Shown here one piece after another: positions 61,568-64,000 of a DNA stretch of 64,000 nucleotides. This DNA comes from Hydrogenimonas urashimensis (lineage in GTDB: Bacteria > Campylobacterota > Campylobacteria > Campylobacterales > Hydrogenimonadaceae), in assembly GCF_016593255.1 (NCBI RefSeq), contig NZ_AP023212.1, positions 1,166,001 to 1,230,000 on the forward strand, in the 5' to 3' direction. Position numbers and translations under genes: made by a program. Each line of letters opens with the position of its first letter. Position 1 is the stretch's first letter. Under the pieces are notes generated by a model, which worked only from the letters and a program-made list of their open reading frames with translations, did no database searches and was not told the origin of the DNA.

Positions 61568-63411
61568 ACCTTCCTCTCATCCTACTGATTCTACCGTTCG
61601 CCGGCGCCGTCGCGGCCTATCTTCTGGGACGCTTCAAGACCCCACTTGCCTTCTGGGTGGCCGAAATCACGGGGGCCATCCTGTTTGGGGTGAGCCTTCT
61701 GCTGCTGATGGAGTACCGACAGCCCATCGACATCCCGCTGGAGTGGTACCGCTTCGGCGATTTCGCCATACCTTTTGGCATCTACATCGACAAACTCTCC
61801 CTCGTCATGCTGCTGATCGCCACCGGGCTGGGATTTTTGGATATCCATTTCGCCCACGACTACATGGGAGAAGATCCCCACCAGCCCCGCTACTACGCCA
61901 AGGTCCTCTTCTTCATCGGCGGCATGATCCTGCTCGTAAGCGCCAAAGAGCTGGTTCCGCTCTTTGTCGGGTGGGAGTTCATGGGACTTGCGAGCTATCT
62001 TCTCATCTCCTTCTGGCACCAGAAAAAAGAGCCCGCCGACGCGGGGGTAAGCGCCTTTCTCTTCACCCGCTTCGGGGATATCTTTCTCTTCGCCGCCATC
62101 GGGTCGCTCTACTATGTCGCAGGCACCCTCGACATGGTCCGGTTGAACGAACTGGCCGCATCGGGCACGCTTGATAGAGACTTCATCTTCGTCATGGCGG
62201 TCTTCATCTTCATCGCCGCCATCGGCAAGTCGGGGCAGTTTCCCCTCTTTCCCTGGCTGATGCGCGCGATGGAGGGGCCGACCACCGTTTCGGCACTGAT
62301 ACACGGGGCCACGATGGTTAATAGCGGTATCTATATCGTCGCACGTCTTTTCGATTTCTACATGGCCGCGGAAGCGCTGGCCGTCGTCGCTTCCATCGGT
62401 GCACTCAGCGCCTTCATCGGTGCCACGAGCGCCCTGGTGCAGCGTGAAATGAAAAAGGTGCTGGCCTACTCCACCATGTCCCACCTCTCCATCGCCTTCG
62501 TCGGCCTCGGCGCCGGTTCGCTGGCGGCAGGCATGACCCACCTGGTCAACCACGCCGTCTTCAAGGCGCTGCTCTTTCTCAGTGCCGGTGCCATCATGCT
62601 GGCGGCCCATCACGTCAAAGACCTCTGGCGCCTGGGCGGGTTGGGGAAAAAACTGACCTATACGGCTCTTTTCATGGGGATGGGGGTTCTCTCTTTAGCG
62701 GGTATTCCGCCTTTTAGTGGTTTCCACTCCAAAGACGCCGTCATCGCCCATGCCATCGCCAATCCCCAGACAACGGGATTGTTGGCGCTTCTTGTCACCG
62801 TCGCGGGGCTGCTTTCGATGGCTTACGGCGGACGCCTCTGGGTTCTCATCTTCGCCGGCAAGCCACGCGATAAAAAGCTCAATCAATCGGTCAAACCCCC
62901 ATCGAAATTGTGGATCGTTCTGCCCCTGGGGATCATGGCGGCCGCGACACTGCTCATGGGCTTTTACCAGGAGCCGATCGCCGAAATGGTCAGCGAAAAG
63001 GGGTTGACCGCTCCTCACGTGGCGGGATTGCTTCCATTTATGCTGATCACAATCGCCCTGCTGGCCTGGCTGGTCTGGTTCTATTACGCCAGGCGGCTCG
63101 ACCTCGTCGAAAAGATCGCGGCCCAGCCGTTGATGCAGACGATCCACAAAGTGCTCTTCAACGGCTATTTCATCGAATATCTGATCCTCTGGTTCACCCG
63201 CAGCTTCATCGTGCAGAGTTTCGCCCGCGCCGTCAACTGGAGCGACCGCAGGCTTGTGGATGGCGCCATCGACGCCACCCTTCCTTTCTCAAAGAAAACC
63301 ACCACCCTTTTCGCCCGTTTCCAGCCCAAAAGAAGCGGTGAAAACGCCGGAGCGATGGCCCTGGGACTGCTGCTGCTTCTTATCGCACTATGGATGGGAG
63401 GTGCGGTATGA
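61564..63411 (+). CDS. nuoL: Complex I subunit L (antiporter-like)
   Basis: A 615-residue antiporter-like subunit: VPLFVGWEFMGLASYLLISFW (channel Glu), GKSGQFPLFPWLMRAMEGPTTVSALIHGATMVNSGIY (key Lys and His), LVQREMKKVLAYSTMSHLS, and a C-terminal lateral helix. Pumps protons. Overlaps nuoM by four bases. Confidence 0.96.
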   Translation: MNLPLILLILPFAGAVAAYLLGRFKTPLAFWVAEITGAILFGVSLLLLMEYRQPIDIPLEWYRFGDFAIPFGIYIDKLSLVMLLIATGLGFLDIHFAHDYMGEDPHQPRYYAKVLFFIGGMILLVSAKELVPLFVGWEFMGLASYLLISFWHQKKEPADAGVSAFLFTRFGDIFLFAAIGSLYYVAGTLDMVRLNELAASGTLDRDFIFVMAVFIFIAAIGKSGQFPLFPWLMRAMEGPTTVSALIHGATMVNSGIYIVARLFDFYMAAEALAVVASIGALSAFIGATSALVQREMKKVLAYSTMSHLSIAFVGLGAGSLAAGMTHLVNHAVFKALLFLSAGAIMLAAHHVKDLWRLGGLGKKLTYTALFMGMGVLSLAGIPPFSGFHSKDAVIAHAIANPQTTGLLALLVTVAGLLSMAYGGRLWVLIFAGKPRDKKLNQSVKPPSKLWIVLPLGIMAAATLLMGFYQEPIAEMVSEKGLTAPHVAGLLPFMLITIALLAWLVWFYYARRLDLVEKIAAQPLMQTIHKVLFNGYFIEYLILWFTRSFIVQSFARAVNWSDRRLVDGAIDATLPFSKKTTTLFARFQPKRSGENAGAMALGLLLLLIALWMGGAV

Positions 63412-64000
63412 GCGCCCTGATCTTCATCTTCGGTCCGATACTCCTCGCTGCCCTTGTCGGTTGGATGGGCCGAAAAGATGGCGCATGGGTCCGCTACGTC
63501 GCCCTGGCGCTTTTTACCCTGTTGCTGGCCTACGCGCTTTGGCTGCTTCGGCACGTCCCGCACGGGGGCTATCTTTCGCTCGGAGAATTCCTGAACGTGC
63601 CCGCCTTCAAATTCGCCCTGACATTGCAGGTCGATACACTCTCGGCCATCATGCTGCTTCTGACGGCGACGCTTCTGCTTCTGGTGGGGCTTTCGAGCTG
63701 GACGATCGACCGGCCGGGGCCCTATTTCGCACTTTTGATACTCTTTAGCGGCCCCATCGTCGGTGTTTTCGCCACGACCAGCCTGCTCTGGTTCTTCATC
63801 TTCTGGGAGCTTACGTTGGTGCCGATGGTTTTTCTGGTAGGCATCTGGGGCGCCGAGCGTCGTATCTACGCCGCCGTGAAGTTCTTCCTCTACACCCATT
63901 TCGCTTCGATGCTGATTTTGCTGGCCTTCTTTCTCATCTATGCCCAAAGCGGCGTGTTCGATATGACGCAGCTCAAGGAGTCGATGCTTCTTACGCCGGC
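63408..64000 (+). CDS. nuoM: Complex I subunit M (partial, cut by window end)
   Basis: The first 197 codons of NuoM: MSALIFIFGPILLAALVGW, LQVDTLSAIMLLLTATL, TTSLLWFFIFWELTLVPMVFLVGIWG with the channel Glu, and ERRIYAAVKFFLYTHFASMLIL. The rest, and presumably nuoN, lie beyond the window. Confidence 0.95.
   Translation, partial: MSALIFIFGPILLAALVGWMGRKDGAWVRYVALALFTLLLAYALWLLRHVPHGGYLSLGEFLNVPAFKFALTLQVDTLSAIMLLLTATLLLLVGLSSWTIDRPGPYFALLILFSGPIVGVFATTSLLWFFIFWELTLVPMVFLVGIWGAERRIYAAVKFFLYTHFASMLILLAFFLIYAQSGVFDMTQLKESMLLTP

Noticed and set aside
1-64000. tRNA, rRNA, CRISPR arrays, insertion sequences, prophage
   Set aside because: No cloverleaf, rRNA core, regularly spaced direct repeats, transposase or integrase features were recognised on reading through; small RNA genes without strong motifs could be missed.

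Overview
The window reads as a chromosomal, housekeeping-rich segment of a chemolithotrophic member of the Campylobacterota (Epsilonproteobacteria). Supporting signs are the CheZ-type protein with the D-x-x-x-Q catalytic motif, an ArsS-like acid-response kinase, the dimeric all-alpha dUTPase, the flgB-flgC-fliE-ftsI gene order, an RpoN-type flagellar promoter, a complex I operon without an NADH module, and small proteins of the kind seen only in this phylum. The base composition (about half G+C by eye) would suit higher-GC genera such as Hydrogenimonas or Nitratifractor; this placement is inference. No rRNA, tRNA, CRISPR array, prophage or insertion sequence was recognised.

Layout. 1-10.5 kb, all minus strand: a truncated FIST sensor gene, a secreted cyclophilin, the ffh-rpsP-khpA-rimM-trmD-rplS translation/secretion block, an RluA-type pseudouridine synthase, a YggU protein, waaA, a coiled-coil zinc-ribbon protein, a Nif3 protein, glyQ and a glutaredoxin. 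10.5-16.5 kb: a signalling island with a YfiR-domain hybrid histidine kinase, a divergent TonB-dependent receptor and a REC-HD-GYP regulator. 16.5-21.2 kb, minus: a membrane protein, a DUF89 protein, a coiled-coil protein, purE, a U32 protein and cheZ. 21.3-27.2 kb: a lone RND exporter, then cvfB and a PHP phosphatase facing an outer-membrane protein. 27.3-33.7 kb: glnA, a 42-codon membrane peptide, an ArsRS-like two-component system, htpG and a SYLF protein. 33.7-43.7 kb, minus: a dynamin-like GTPase, PBP1A, an orphan ABC ATPase, bioF, maf, a CopD-like membrane protein, alaS and a YqjD/YqjE-like trio. 43.8-45.6 kb, plus: a ferredoxin-thioredoxin reductase/rhodanese fusion, a thioesterase and a DUF2238 protein. 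45.6-48.6 kb, minus: ftsW, dut, murG. 48.6-56.4 kb, mainly plus: a Bax-like glucosaminidase, flgB-flgC-fliE-ftsI, panC (minus), prfB, a Cys-rich peptide and a FadL porin. 56.8-64 kb, plus: nuoA-B-CD-H-I-J-K-L-M, cut off by the window end.

The most distinctive content is: (i) the nuo operon, which passes straight from a fused nuoCD to nuoH with no nuoE, nuoF or nuoG and whose D domain lacks the usual quinone-site His/Tyr motifs; (ii) the FTR-rhodanese fusion; (iii) a CheZ with putative CheY-binding helices at both ends; (iv) the TonB receptor / YfiR kinase / HD-GYP trio; and (v) several strong non-coding structures: a perfect 16-bp inverted repeat between ffh and rpsP, a palindrome built into the htpG promoter, a terminator overlapping an RpoN promoter, and a long-loop hairpin between ftsI and panC. 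I found nothing that is clearly a wholly new defence or mobile system. All start choices, promoters and functions come from reading the sequence; no database search was possible.
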